Shown here piece by piece: positions 45,330-53,891 of a stretch of 64,000 bases of DNA. Made by a program: the position numbers and the translations under genes. The notes under the pieces are model-generated. The model ran no database searches. It was not told the DNA's origin and saw only the letters and a program-made list of their open reading frames with translations. Source of the DNA: an uncultured delta proteobacterium (GTDB taxonomy: Bacteria > Myxococcota_A > UBA9160 > JAFDET01); contig CAMYLJ010000004.1 of NCBI GenBank assembly GCA_947259215.1, positions 62,001-126,000 on the forward strand, read 5' to 3'. The stretch's first letter is position 1; every line of letters starts with the position of its first letter.

Positions 45330-46559
45330 TCATGCGCCCGGCAGGAGGCGGCGGAGGACGGGCAGCCCGTCCCGGTGCCAGGCCAGGGGAGGCGCCTGGA
45401 GCGATCCCGGCGCGCAGGTGCGCGTGGCGCCGGCCCCCCGGAGCGCCGCCTCCAGCCGCAGCGTGTCAGCGGCGAAGCCCGCGAGGGCGACGCCTGCCAG
45501 CTTCGCGCCCAGGGGCCGGATCCCCTCGATCAGGGCCGCCGCGTCGGTCACGGGGTGGATGCGCAGGAAGCGGTGGAGCGGCGCCGGACGCGGCTGGGCG
45601 TCCGGCTCGACCACGACGCTCCAGCGCGCCCCGGGATCCGCGAGCAGCTCGGCGCCTCGCATCTCGGCCAGCGCGCGTTCGTGGGCCGCCGCCGCCTCGG
45701 CTTCGGGAGAGGCGGTGCCGCGCGGCCAACGCGCTTCGGCGTCGGCCAGGGCGTCGGCCAGCGCATGGGCGGCACGCCCGGCGGCCGCCGTCGGTCCCGC
45801 GACGTAGACCGCGACCGGCGAGCAGCATCCGAGCTGGTCCCAGAGCGCCGTGTCGAGGGCCAGGCCGCGGGCCGCCTCCGCCAGCGACGCCTCCTCCAGC
45901 GCGGCGGGCCCGAGGGCGGCCAGCGAGATGCGGTGCCCGTGCGCCACCAGCCTCCGCGGCGGCAGCACCCGCGCCGCGAGCGAGGAGACCGCTGTGTCGG
46001 AGCCGGTGACCACCACGCAGTCGGCCTGGCAGAGGGCGTCCATACACGCCTCGTCGTCGTGGCGGAAGTCCGCCAGCGCGACGCACTGCCCGAGCGCGGG
46101 ATCGAGCTCGGCGAGCGCGCCGGCGACGGCGGGCGCGGTGACGGGATCGTGGGCCGAGGGCTTCGCCAGCACGGGCGAGCGCACGCACAGCGCCGCCACG
46201 ACCTCGAGCAGTGCGGGCATGGGGATGGCGCCGGCCAGGATCGCCGCGGTCGTCGGGGCGCCGTGGAAGGCCTCGGCGTCGCCGAGCTCCACGTCGACCA
46301 GCGCGCGCAGCGCGGCTCCGGTCCAGCTGGCGAGCCCGCGCGCGAGGCCCTCGCGCACGATCTCGGGGGAGAAGCCGGCCGCGGCCGGCAGCTCTGTCTC
46401 GATCCGCCGCCGCGCCGGATCCGTCGGGTCGCGCAGGCGCTCGAGCAGCGCGCCCAGCACATCCAGCACTTCGCGCGCCGGCCGCTTGCGGAGCGCGTCG
46501 CCAGCCGCGTGCAGGCGCCGGAGCGACGCGCGCACGGCGTCCGGCGACGCCGTGCTCAC
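45330..46559 (-). CDS. LuxC-like acyl-CoA/acyl-enzyme reductase
   Basis: 409 residues. It fits the LuxC family (aldehyde-dehydrogenase fold, NADPH-dependent reduction of an acyl thioester to aldehyde). The nucleophile segment WDQLGCCSPVAVYV places the catalytic Cys at 245; VVVTGSDTAVSSLAARV and RLVAHGHRISLA fit the nucleotide-binding part. It is about 70 residues shorter than luminous LuxC. The GTG start overlaps the stop of the LuxE-like gene (GTGA). No LuxA, LuxB or LuxD is present, so the aldehyde is not for light emission. Confidence 0.82.
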   Translation of the reverse strand: MSTASPDAVRASLRRLHAAGDALRKRPAREVLDVLGALLERLRDPTDPARRRIETELPAAAGFSPEIVREGLARGLASWTGAALRALVDVELGDAEAFHGAPTTAAILAGAIPMPALLEVVAALCVRSPVLAKPSAHDPVTAPAVAGALAELDPALGQCVALADFRHDDEACMDALCQADCVVVTGSDTAVSSLAARVLPPRRLVAHGHRISLAALGPAALEEASLAEAARGLALDTALWDQLGCCSPVAVYVAGPTAAAGRAAHALADALADAEARWPRGTASPEAEAAAAHERALAEMRGAELLADPGARWSVVVEPDAQPRPAPLHRFLRIHPVTDAAALIEGIRPLGAKLAGVALAGFAADTLRLEAALRGAGATRTCAPGSLQAPPLAWHRDGLPVLRRLLPGA

Positions 46560-47650
46560 GCCGCGTCGCCCGCCAGCATCTCGTCGGCGGCCAGCGAGCA
46601 GCCGCGGGCCTCGGCGCCGGACTCGCGCCCGAGCACCTCGAAGCCGTCGGCCAGGCGCCGTCCCAGATCCGCGGTCTGCACGGCCAGCACGCTTCCCGTG
46701 TTGGCGAGGTCCAGGATCTGGAGGATGCCCAGCTCGCCGTCGGGCACGTCGGCCCCGCCGTCGCGCGCGACGCAGCGCACCCGGGCCCAGGGGGGCGAGA
46801 GCTTCCGCCGCGGCTCGTCCGGGTGCAGCAGCACCGAGTCGTAGAATTGGCTTGCGAGCTCGGTCATCCCGTACTGGTTCACCACGCGCTCCGGCGGCAC
46901 GCCCAGGCGTTCGGCGATCCCGGCGTAGAGTGCGTCGCGGGTCACCTCGCGGCTGCGTCCCTTGAAGCCGCCGGTCTCCATCACGCGGCTCCCCGCCGGC
47001 AGCGCCAGCCGGGTGCCCCGCGTGGCCAGCTGATCCAGCAGGTGCACGAAGGCGAAGGCCGTCCCGCACAGGCACAGGGGCTCGCCGGCGTCGGCCAGTC
47101 CCCGTGCCGCAGCCTCGGGATCCGGCTCGAAGGCGCTGCCCGCCGCACCCCGCGCGTGCACCACCCGATCGAACATGTGGGCGAGGGACGAGTCCGGTGC
47201 CTGCTGCGCGTTCGGGCCGAGGACCAGGAAGGTCATGCGCGCGTCCGGCGCCAGATCCGGCAGCAGGTGGCGCTCGAAGCTCGGGAGCAGCGACGCCTCG
47301 TAGACGGCGAGCGTGTCCAGGTGCAGCTCGCCGCGGGCGCCTGCCGCCGTACCGCTGGTGCGGAATGTGTGGTGGGTGCGCTCGCAGGGAAACGAACGCA
47401 GCGCCATCTCCTTGAAGGCCCCTGTCGGCACCGCCGGAATCTCGCGCCACGAGCCCAGGCTCGCGGGCGCGACGCCGCGCCGCTGGCAGAGCCGGCGGTA
47501 GGGCACGCAGCGGGCGTACTGGAACGCGAAGAGGTCGCGGGCCAGCGCATCGAAGCGCACGTCGTCCGCGGCGCCGTCGCCGGCGCGTGCTTCCTGCGCC
47601 CACGCGATCAGACGCCGGTCGAGGGCGCGTCGCTCCCGGTCTCCCGTCAC
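46556..47650 (-). CDS. LuxE-like acyl-protein synthetase
   Basis: 364 residues of the LuxE/PaaK branch of adenylating enzymes. The phosphate loop is TSGTAAGARG (98-107), and VNQYGMTELASQFYD follows near residue 260. In luminous LuxE a cysteine close to the C-terminus carries the acyl group; here Cys351, 14 residues from the end in RGCSLAADEML, is in the matching place. It would activate a carboxylic acid as acyl-AMP, hold it as a thioester and hand it to LuxC. GTG start and stop overlap the neighbouring genes on both sides (GTGA). Confidence 0.82.
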   Translation of the reverse strand: MTGDRERRALDRRLIAWAQEARAGDGAADDVRFDALARDLFAFQYARCVPYRRLCQRRGVAPASLGSWREIPAVPTGAFKEMALRSFPCERTHHTFRTSGTAAGARGELHLDTLAVYEASLLPSFERHLLPDLAPDARMTFLVLGPNAQQAPDSSLAHMFDRVVHARGAAGSAFEPDPEAAARGLADAGEPLCLCGTAFAFVHLLDQLATRGTRLALPAGSRVMETGGFKGRSREVTRDALYAGIAERLGVPPERVVNQYGMTELASQFYDSVLLHPDEPRRKLSPPWARVRCVARDGGADVPDGELGILQILDLANTGSVLAVQTADLGRRLADGFEVLGRESGAEARGCSLAADEMLAGDAA

Positions 47651-48924
47651 GCTGCGCACTCCGCCACGACGTCGATGGCGGCCCGCAATGCGTCTTCGTC
47701 GATGACCAGGGGCGGCGTCAACGAGAGCACCTCGCCGTCGTCGCCGGAGGGGATCGTGATCACGCCTCGGCGCAGCGCTGCGGCGCAGGTCTCGCCGCAG
47801 GCGTCCGGATCGGAGAACTCCACCGCCAGCAGCAGGCCGAGGCCGCGCACGTCCACGACGCCCTCCCGCGCCTCGAAACGCCCGCGCAGGTGCGCCAGTG
47901 CGCGGTCGCCGACTTCCGCGGAGCGCTCCACCAGCTTCCCGTCCTCCAGCACCGCCAGCGACGCCAGCGCCGCGGCACAGCCGGGCGGGTGGCCCAGGAA
48001 GGTCTGGGTGTGCAGCGCCTCGCCGGCCGACGGGGGCCAGCGGTCCATGATCTCGGCACGACCGAGGCAGGCGGAGATCGGCATGCCCGAGGAGAGGCCC
48101 TTGCCGACGCACAGCAGGTCGGGCACCACCTGGTCGTGCTCGCAGGCGAACCAGCGCCCGGTGCGGCCGAATCCCGTGTAGACCTCGTCGGCCACCAGCA
48201 GCCAGCCCTCTTCGTCGCACAGCTCGCGCAGGGCGCCGAGGAAGCCGCGGGGAGCAATGCGCTCCCCGCCGCGGCCCTGGACGGGCTCCACCAGCAGCGC
48301 GCCCACCGGCTCGGGGCAGCTGTGCGCCGAGCGCATCACGTCCTCCAGGTCGCCGAAGCGCGCGAAGACCGTGGCGCCGGGGAGCCGCGCCAGGAAGGGC
48401 TCGCGGAAGGTCGGGCGCCAGCTGACCTCGAGGGCGCCGAAGGTGAGCCCGTGGTAGGCCCCGGCGAAGGCTACGACGCCCGCGTGACCCGTCGCGAGCT
48501 GCGCGGTCTTGAGGGCGATCTCCACGGCGTCGGAGCCCGACGACCCGAGCACCGCCTTGGCGGGGCCGCCGCCGGGGAAGCGCGCCGCCAGGTGCTCCAG
48601 CAGCTCCACCTTGACCGCGGCCGGGTGGACGTCGCCCATGGCGTGCAGCAGCTCCCCCGACTGCTCCCGCACCGCATCCACCACACGCGGGTGCGCGTGC
48701 CCGGCGTTGGCCACGCCGAAGCCGGCGGAAAGATCCACGAAGCGGTTGCCGTCCACGTCCCAGACGTTCGCGCCCGCGGCGCGCTGCCAGAAGATCGGAG
48801 GCGCAGGCTGGCTGCAGGTGACGTTGCGGCTCTCGACCCGCGCCAGGCGCTCGGCCAGGGCCGTCGAGCGCGGGCCCGGCACCGCGGTGACGAGCTCGGG
48901 GGGCAGCGTCCGGGGAGCCGACAC
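47647..48924 (-). CDS. Class III (omega-type) aminotransferase
   Basis: 425 residues, fold-type I PLP enzyme. DLSAGFGVANAGHAHPRVVDAV, SSGSDAVEIALKTAQ, FAGAYHGLTFGAL, ADEVYTGFGRTGRWF (Asp246) and the Schiff-base Lys275 in VGKGLSSGMPIS are all in place. Class III enzymes move amino groups to or from terminal aldehydes. As first gene of a coupled set with LuxE- and LuxC-like enzymes it could aminate the aldehyde they form, or work in reverse. The start is a GTG with only a weak ribosome site. Confidence 0.9.
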   Translation of the reverse strand: MSAPRTLPPELVTAVPGPRSTALAERLARVESRNVTCSQPAPPIFWQRAAGANVWDVDGNRFVDLSAGFGVANAGHAHPRVVDAVREQSGELLHAMGDVHPAAVKVELLEHLAARFPGGGPAKAVLGSSGSDAVEIALKTAQLATGHAGVVAFAGAYHGLTFGALEVSWRPTFREPFLARLPGATVFARFGDLEDVMRSAHSCPEPVGALLVEPVQGRGGERIAPRGFLGALRELCDEEGWLLVADEVYTGFGRTGRWFACEHDQVVPDLLCVGKGLSSGMPISACLGRAEIMDRWPPSAGEALHTQTFLGHPPGCAAALASLAVLEDGKLVERSAEVGDRALAHLRGRFEAREGVVDVRGLGLLLAVEFSDPDACGETCAAALRRGVITIPSGDDGEVLSLTPPLVIDEDALRAAIDVVAECAA

Positions 48925-48980
48925 ACGCTCAGTCTAGTCGACCTCGCGCGAGGGGACACGATGCCAGGGGACCGTTCCCG

Positions 48981-49709
48981 CTACTCGCCGAGGAGGCGTC
49001 CGCGTCGAACCGTGACGGCCGAGCCCTCCGCGAGGAACGCCGAGCTCGGGGGGCCGGAGAAGTACGGCGCGAACTCCGCTCCGTACAGGGCGGCGATGTC
49101 GCAGTCGAGCTCCGCCTGTCGGGCGCGCCAGACCCTCCAGCGAGGATGCTCCACCCGGTACTCGAGCGTGGTTCCATTGCGCTGACGGGCGTAGCCCCAG
49201 TAGTGCTCGCTGATGAAGGACTCCTCGCTCGTCTCATCCGGAAGGTAGGGAGAGCCGCCGACCCGGACTGCGAGATGATGGGACCGGCCTGCGTGACTCC
49301 AGCGGTACGCGACGCGCGGCTCGGCAGCGTGGCCGACCTCGTCCTCGTGGTCCATGGGCAAGGCGACGTAGTTCTCGTTGTAGATGCGACGTGCGACCCA
49401 GGCGATGGCAGCGCGAGGAACGATCTCCTTGACGAAGACGACGCCTCGCCGGATTCCATCGGAAGCGCTGTGGCGGACGTAGAAACGAAGGTTCACCTCG
49501 TCGAAGTTCCGATGGAACGGGATGGGCAACCCGAGCACGCGCGTGTCCAGGAACTGGAAGCCCACCATGCTGACGAACGTGCCCCCTGCGAAGCTGTCCA
49601 GGTCGGTTCCCGGCGGGACCCGCTCCTCCAGGAGCGAAGGATCGACCTCGTAGTTGAGCATCGCGAGGTGGACCCAGCGCGCGGTCAGAAACGGACGCGG
49701 CTCGGCCAT
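48981..49709 (-). CDS. DUF2071 (YqjF-like) protein
   Basis: 242 residues. The N-terminal FLTARWVHLAMLNYEVDPSLL and PPGTDLDSFAGGTFVSMVGF, with NEVNLRFYVRH-like sequence (EVNLRFYVRHSA), match the DUF2071/YqjF family of uncharacterised proteins with an acetoacetate-decarboxylase-like fold. ATG at 49709 has GGGTGG upstream; 49721 is an alternative. It ends 56 bases before the aminotransferase on the same strand. No function is known. Confidence 0.82.
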   Translation of the reverse strand: MAEPRPFLTARWVHLAMLNYEVDPSLLEERVPPGTDLDSFAGGTFVSMVGFQFLDTRVLGLPIPFHRNFDEVNLRFYVRHSASDGIRRGVVFVKEIVPRAAIAWVARRIYNENYVALPMDHEDEVGHAAEPRVAYRWSHAGRSHHLAVRVGGSPYLPDETSEESFISEHYWGYARQRNGTTLEYRVEHPRWRVWRARQAELDCDIAALYGAEFAPYFSGPPSSAFLAEGSAVTVRRGRLLGE

Positions 49710-49723
49710 CGTTCCACCCATCT

Positions 49724-50542
49724 CTAGGAGCCGTCCGAATGCAGGCGGAGCAGGGAGACCTCCGGCGGCACCAGGAAACGAATGGGAACGATGCTGGTGC
49801 CGACGCCGGAGCTCACGAAGAGGTGCCGCCCGTCTTCGACGATGTGACCGATGGCGAACCGCTCGCCGAACTGCGACGGCACCACGGGCCGGCCCACCCC
49901 GGGAAGGTAGACCTGGCCCCCGTGCGTGTGTCCGGCGATGGTCAATGAGACCCGGCGAGGGATCTGCGGGAAGACGTCGGGGTTGTGCGTGAAGAGGATG
50001 GCGGGCTCGCCGGCAGGAACTCCCGACAGCGCACGCTCGATATCGTGGGGCCCCTCCCAGAAATCGCTCAGCCCCGCGAGCCAGAAGCGACACGCTCCCA
50101 GCGCGATCGGGCGGGAGGCATCTTCCAGCACCGAAATCCCCACGCCCTCGAGGGCTTCGCGGACGCGTCCGGCGTCCAGCCACCAATCGTGGTTGCCGAG
50201 CACCGCGAAGACGCCCGCGGGAGCCTCCAGCCGTGCCAGCTGCCGCGCCGACTCCTCCGGCGAGACGAAGCTTCCACCGGGGACGCCGTGGATGACGTAG
50301 TCACCGGCCAGCAGCACGAGGTCCGGATTGGCGCGCTGGGCGAGCTCGACCACCCGGACGAGGTTCGCGATGCCATTGTGGGGCGAGCCGACGTGCAGGT
50401 CCGCCAGGATCGCCACGCTCAGGCCATCGCATTCGCGGGGCCAGGCAGGAAGCGTGACCTCGTGGTCTTCGTTGCGGAGGCTGGCGGGCTCGAACCAGAA
50501 GCCCCAGACGCCGAACGCCAACGGCGCCAGCGACAGCATCAC
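49724..50542 (-). CDS. Metallophosphoesterase (YkuE/YaeI-like)
   Basis: 272 residues. An N-terminal hydrophobic segment is followed by the dimetal motifs in order: ADLHVGSPHNG, LAGDYVI, LGNHDWW, FTHNPDVF and AGHTHGGQVYLPG. This set matches the YkuE/YaeI type, which removes phosphate from UDP-2,3-diacylglucosamine or other lipids at the membrane. GTG at 50542 or ATG at 50539 could be the start. Confidence 0.9.
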   Translation of the reverse strand: MMLSLAPLAFGVWGFWFEPASLRNEDHEVTLPAWPRECDGLSVAILADLHVGSPHNGIANLVRVVELAQRANPDLVLLAGDYVIHGVPGGSFVSPEESARQLARLEAPAGVFAVLGNHDWWLDAGRVREALEGVGISVLEDASRPIALGACRFWLAGLSDFWEGPHDIERALSGVPAGEPAILFTHNPDVFPQIPRRVSLTIAGHTHGGQVYLPGVGRPVVPSQFGERFAIGHIVEDGRHLFVSSGVGTSIVPIRFLVPPEVSLLRLHSDGS

Positions 50543-50588
50543 GGCGAGATTCAGTGCGCGTTTCAGCGGACGTTCCGCCTGTTCGTGG

Positions 50589-50879
50589 CTACGCCAGGCC
50601 GTTCACGACGATCAGCGAGCCGGGCATCGACTCGAGCCGAAGCGGGAGGATCTCCTGGTAGCCGGCCGAGTCGTACCAGGCGCGGAAGGCGTCGTGGGAT
50701 TCGAACTCGAGGATCACGGTCCGCGGGTACGGGACCTCCCCCTCGACCACCTCGGGCGACTCGTCGAAACCCAGCACCCGGCCCCCGGCGGACCGGATCG
50801 TCGGAAGGGCCTTCGCGATGTACTGGTTCAGCATTTCGCGATCTTCGATTCGCCCCTGTGCGACGACGTAGACGGGCAT
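50589..50879 (-). CDS. DUF1330 protein
   Basis: 96 residues. PVYVVAQGRIEDREMLNQYIAKA, GGRVLGFDESPEV, VILEFESHDAFRAWYDSAGYQEI match the DUF1330 family, a ferredoxin-like dimeric alpha-beta barrel fold of unknown function. It sits between the membrane methyltransferase-like gene and the phosphoesterase in the same direction. Confidence 0.9.
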   Translation of the reverse strand: MPVYVVAQGRIEDREMLNQYIAKALPTIRSAGGRVLGFDESPEVVEGEVPYPRTVILEFESHDAFRAWYDSAGYQEILPLRLESMPGSLIVVNGLA

Positions 50880-50967
50880 CTCTCTCCTCCCGGTAGCGGC
50901 GAGATGCCGCCCAGAATACCATCGACCGCGCCACGGAGCCGCGGAGCCCGGAGGAGAGCGTCGGCAG

Positions 50968-51510
50968 CTACAGCCAGCGTCGCACCCGGCGCTTGTAGTC
51001 CAGGTAGGCATCGCCGAACTTGCGCTCGAGGTAGGCTTCCTCGGGCACGATCGCGAACGTCTGGAGCACCCACGTGCCGAGCGGCGTGAGCGCCAGGGTC
51101 CAGACGTCCCAACGCATGACCGCGACTCCGATGCACACGAGCAACATCTGGAGGTACATCGGGTTCCGGGTCGCCCGGAACGGTCCCCGCTCCACGATCC
51201 GGGGAGTCGGCTTCCACGGGTTCTCGTTCTGGCCGCTACGGCGGAACAGCAGGACGGGCCAGAGTCCCAGGCCGAGGATGGCGAGCGCCACGATCCCGCC
51301 GCCGATCCAATGGCGTCCGGGCGCCGCGAGCTCGAACCCCGGGTCGATCGGCCACAGATGGCTGAGGCCGATTCCGGCCAGAATGACCGCGAGGGGGACA
51401 CCCGGTGGGAACACCCGCACCGCCGCGCGGTCCTGCTGCCGATCGTCGCTGGTCACGACCGGCACTCTGACGGAGGTGAGGTCGGACGGCAAGGTGTCGG
51501 GGACGCGCAT
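50968..51510 (-). CDS. Isoprenylcysteine/phospholipid methyltransferase-like membrane protein
   Basis: 180 residues with four or five membrane spans. The C-terminal GPFRATRNPMYLQM and EEAYLERKFGDAYLDYKRRVRRWL match the SAM-binding end of the ICMT/PEMT family (first part RNPMYL, second part EEAYLERKFG). It likely methylates a lipid or small hydrophobic molecule in the membrane. It is divergent from the SDR gene with a 39-base spacer. Confidence 0.85.
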   Translation of the reverse strand: MRVPDTLPSDLTSVRVPVVTSDDRQQDRAAVRVFPPGVPLAVILAGIGLSHLWPIDPGFELAAPGRHWIGGGIVALAILGLGLWPVLLFRRSGQNENPWKPTPRIVERGPFRATRNPMYLQMLLVCIGVAVMRWDVWTLALTPLGTWVLQTFAIVPEEAYLERKFGDAYLDYKRRVRRWL

Positions 51511-51549
51511 GCTTGACCGCTGGTTTTCCCAAGGCGTAGGATCGTCGGC

Positions 51550-52593
51550 ATGAAGGTCATCGTCACCGGGGCTACGGGATTCATCGGGTCGCACTCCGTC
51601 GCGGCGCTGCACCGCGCGGGTCACGAGGTCCGCGCTCTGGTCCGGTCGCGGAGCAGGCTCGAGCACGCGCTCGAGATGCAGGGCCTGGCGGCCGGCGACG
51701 TCGAGGGGGTCGAAGGCGACATCACCGATCCCGGCGCCGTGAAGCACGCCCTCGACGGCTGCGACGCGGTCCTGCACGTGGCCGCGGTCTTCAGCCTGGA
51801 CCCGAATCGCGAAGCGGAGATGGCGAGGGTCAACCCGGAGAGCACGGATCTCATCCTTCGCAGCGGGCGCGGGCTGGGGCTCGATCCGCTGGTCTACGTA
51901 TCGACCGCGGGGGTCTTCGTGCCACCCCCGACCGTGACGGTCGCGGGGGACGGTCCGGTCTCCACCGGCTGCGGACCGTACACCCGCAGCAAGGTGGCGG
52001 CGGAGCACGTGGCGCGGCGCCATGCCGAAGAAGGCGCGCCGGTCGTCACGATCTACCCGGGCGCCGTGGTGGGCCCGCGCGATCCCAACGAGGCGCTCAG
52101 CGACTCCATGGTGATGACGCGGGACATCATCCAGGGACGCGTCCCCGCGCTCCCGCGGCCGTGTCCGCTTCCGATCGTGGATGTGCGCGACGTGGCCGCG
52201 CTGGCGGCGGGCGTGATGACCCCGGGGCTCGGCGAGCGCCACTATCTCCTGACCGGCCACCTCGTGGACGTGCGCGACGTGGTTGCCGAGGTGAACCGAC
52301 TGACGGGACGCAATCTCCCCACCTGGCCTGCGCCCCGCGCGCTGCTGCGAGCGAGCGGAAAGCTGTTCGACTGGCTCGCCCTGCGCACCGGAAAGCCCAT
52401 GCCCCTGGCCAGCGAGTCGGTCAACATGATGCTCGAGGCGGCGGACCGGCCGGAGGTGTCCTTCGACCAGGGCCCGGCCGACACGGACTTCGGCCTGCCC
52501 GCGACGCCGCTCAAAGTCAGCCTTCGCGACACGCTCGAGTGGTTCCACGAGGTGGGCCAGATCTCGTCGGCCCAGGCGGGGAAGCTCGCTTGA
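51550..52593 (+). CDS. Extended SDR (epimerase/dehydratase family)
   Basis: 347 residues. The NAD(P) motif VTGATGFIGSH, GDITDPGAVKHAL, the catalytic Ser in VSTAGVF and YTRSK (YxxxK) are present. The layout matches the dihydroflavonol-4-reductase/3-beta-HSD-like group of extended SDRs acting on hydroxyl-keto pairs. It stands alone between a divergent and a convergent gene, and the substrate is unknown. Confidence 0.9.
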   Translation: MKVIVTGATGFIGSHSVAALHRAGHEVRALVRSRSRLEHALEMQGLAAGDVEGVEGDITDPGAVKHALDGCDAVLHVAAVFSLDPNREAEMARVNPESTDLILRSGRGLGLDPLVYVSTAGVFVPPPTVTVAGDGPVSTGCGPYTRSKVAAEHVARRHAEEGAPVVTIYPGAVVGPRDPNEALSDSMVMTRDIIQGRVPALPRPCPLPIVDVRDVAALAAGVMTPGLGERHYLLTGHLVDVRDVVAEVNRLTGRNLPTWPAPRALLRASGKLFDWLALRTGKPMPLASESVNMMLEAADRPEVSFDQGPADTDFGLPATPLKVSLRDTLEWFHEVGQISSAQAGKLA

Positions 52594-52611
52594 GCCGAGG
52601 GGTCTGGCCGT

Positions 52612-53214
52612 TCAGGCGTCGCCGCCCGACTTCCGGATGACCGCGTTGCGCAGGAAGTGCATGCGGTCCTGGCCCCAATAGAGCTTTCCGGCGCAGACGA
52701 AGCTCGGAACCCCGAAGATCCCGTCGCGCTCGCGGCCTCGCTTCCAACCTTCGGACGCCTCGGCGCGAAGCTCGTCGGAGTGGGCCGCAGCCAGGATGGT
52801 CTCGGGGTCGAGGCCGGCCTGGCGGGCGGTGTCGGCGATGACGTCGTCCTTGCCGAGGTCGAGGCCCTCGCCGAACCGCTTGCGGAAAGCCTCCAGCATG
52901 AAGCGGTGGCCGGCGCCCTGCCGCTGTGCGCCCAGGAAGGCCGCGTGCGAGAGCGACCAGTCGGGATCCAGCCCGGAAGGGAAGCGGACCGTCAGCCCCC
53001 GCTCCCGCGCCAGACGCCGGACGTCCTGCACCAGGTAGGCGACCTTCTCCGGCATCGCGGCGGGATCGTTCGGAAAGAGCTCGGGAGTCGGGTAGATCGG
53101 GATCCGCTCGATCGGCACCCCGAGGTCCCCCAGCTCCGCCTCGAGGCGCTCGGCGGCGAACCAGGCGTAGGGGCTGCGGAAGCTGAAGTAGAACCGGATC
53201 GAGGCGTCGCCCAT
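52612..53214 (-). CDS. DsbA-like 2-hydroxychromene-2-carboxylate isomerase family protein
   Basis: 200 residues with a thioredoxin fold of the kappa-GST/HCCA isomerase group: RFYFSFRSPYAWFAAERL at the start (Ser in place of the DsbA cysteine), and DGIFGVPSFVCAGKLYWGQDR at the end with the cis-Pro. Relatives isomerise aromatic-degradation intermediates using glutathione or serve as uncharacterised oxidoreductases. No aromatic-degradation genes are near. Confidence 0.85.
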   Translation of the reverse strand: MGDASIRFYFSFRSPYAWFAAERLEAELGDLGVPIERIPIYPTPELFPNDPAAMPEKVAYLVQDVRRLARERGLTVRFPSGLDPDWSLSHAAFLGAQRQGAGHRFMLEAFRKRFGEGLDLGKDDVIADTARQAGLDPETILAAAHSDELRAEASEGWKRGRERDGIFGVPSFVCAGKLYWGQDRMHFLRNAVIRKSGGDA

Positions 53215-53266
53215 CACCCGACGGTACCGCGCTCGCGGAGGAATGCAGCGACCCGCTCCCGCGGTC

Positions 53267-53686
53267 CTAACACGACTGGAGGGCTCGGAGGAGGACAAGC
53301 AGCGCGGCCACGACGCCCGCTGCAACGTACGACGACGCGTGTCCCGGAAGGTCGCGGGCGGTGCTAGCTCGCGTTTTCGAGATGAGGCCGTCGCCCGGCG
53401 GGTGCGAGTCGTTTGGCGGATCCGCGCCCAACGCCAGGGATTCGAGCTCTTCTTCCGACGGAACGCTTGCTGCGATGGCGCGGAGACACTCGGTTGCCTG
53501 CCCGGTTGGGCAGAGGATGCGGGCGCCGCCCACGCCACCAAGGATTCCGGGAGCGCCGGATCCGGAAGAGGACTCGACAACGACCCGGAATCCGTCCGTC
53601 CTGAGGGTAGCCGCCACGCTCTCGGCGAGTTCGACACTGGGGTAGGTCGCGACCTCTACCATCTCGCGCTGTTGCGATTCTGTCAT
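53267..53686 (-). CDS. DUF2007-like protein with C-terminal membrane helix
   Basis: 139 residues. The N-terminal 65 residues (VEVATYPSVELAESVAATLRTDGFRVVVES) resemble the DUF2007 signal-transducing fold. A polar linker and one C-terminal hydrophobic helix (about 120-135) ending LQSC follow. It is probably a tail-anchored inner-membrane protein. Its spacer to the divergent transporter (205 bases) holds no other gene. Support is moderate. Confidence 0.6.
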   Translation of the reverse strand: MTESQQREMVEVATYPSVELAESVAATLRTDGFRVVVESSSGSGAPGILGGVGGARILCPTGQATECLRAIAASVPSEEELESLALGADPPNDSHPPGDGLISKTRASTARDLPGHASSYVAAGVVAALLVLLRALQSC

Positions 53687-53891
53687 GGCTGCCTGCTCAT
53701 GGTGGCTTGCGCGCCGCAGGCGTCAACCGCTGTGGTGGCCTCCAGCGGACTCCCAGCCCCGAAGTGTACCAACGCCGGGTTCGAGTCCGGATCCGGCGGC
53801 TTGACGGCAGCTTCGCCCGTGCGGCGCGGAGTGACGCAATGCTGCCGAGCTTTCGGAGGAAGAGTGGGCAGCAGTCCAGTAGACTGCCGCC

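Noticed and set aside
45330-48924. Bioluminescence operon
   Set aside because: LuxC- and LuxE-like genes are present, but LuxA, LuxB and LuxD are not, and the third gene is an aminotransferase.
53777-53800. GGGTTCGAGTCC, like a tRNA T-loop
   Set aside because: The flanking bases do not form a five-pair T-stem, and no acceptor, D or anticodon arm fits around it.
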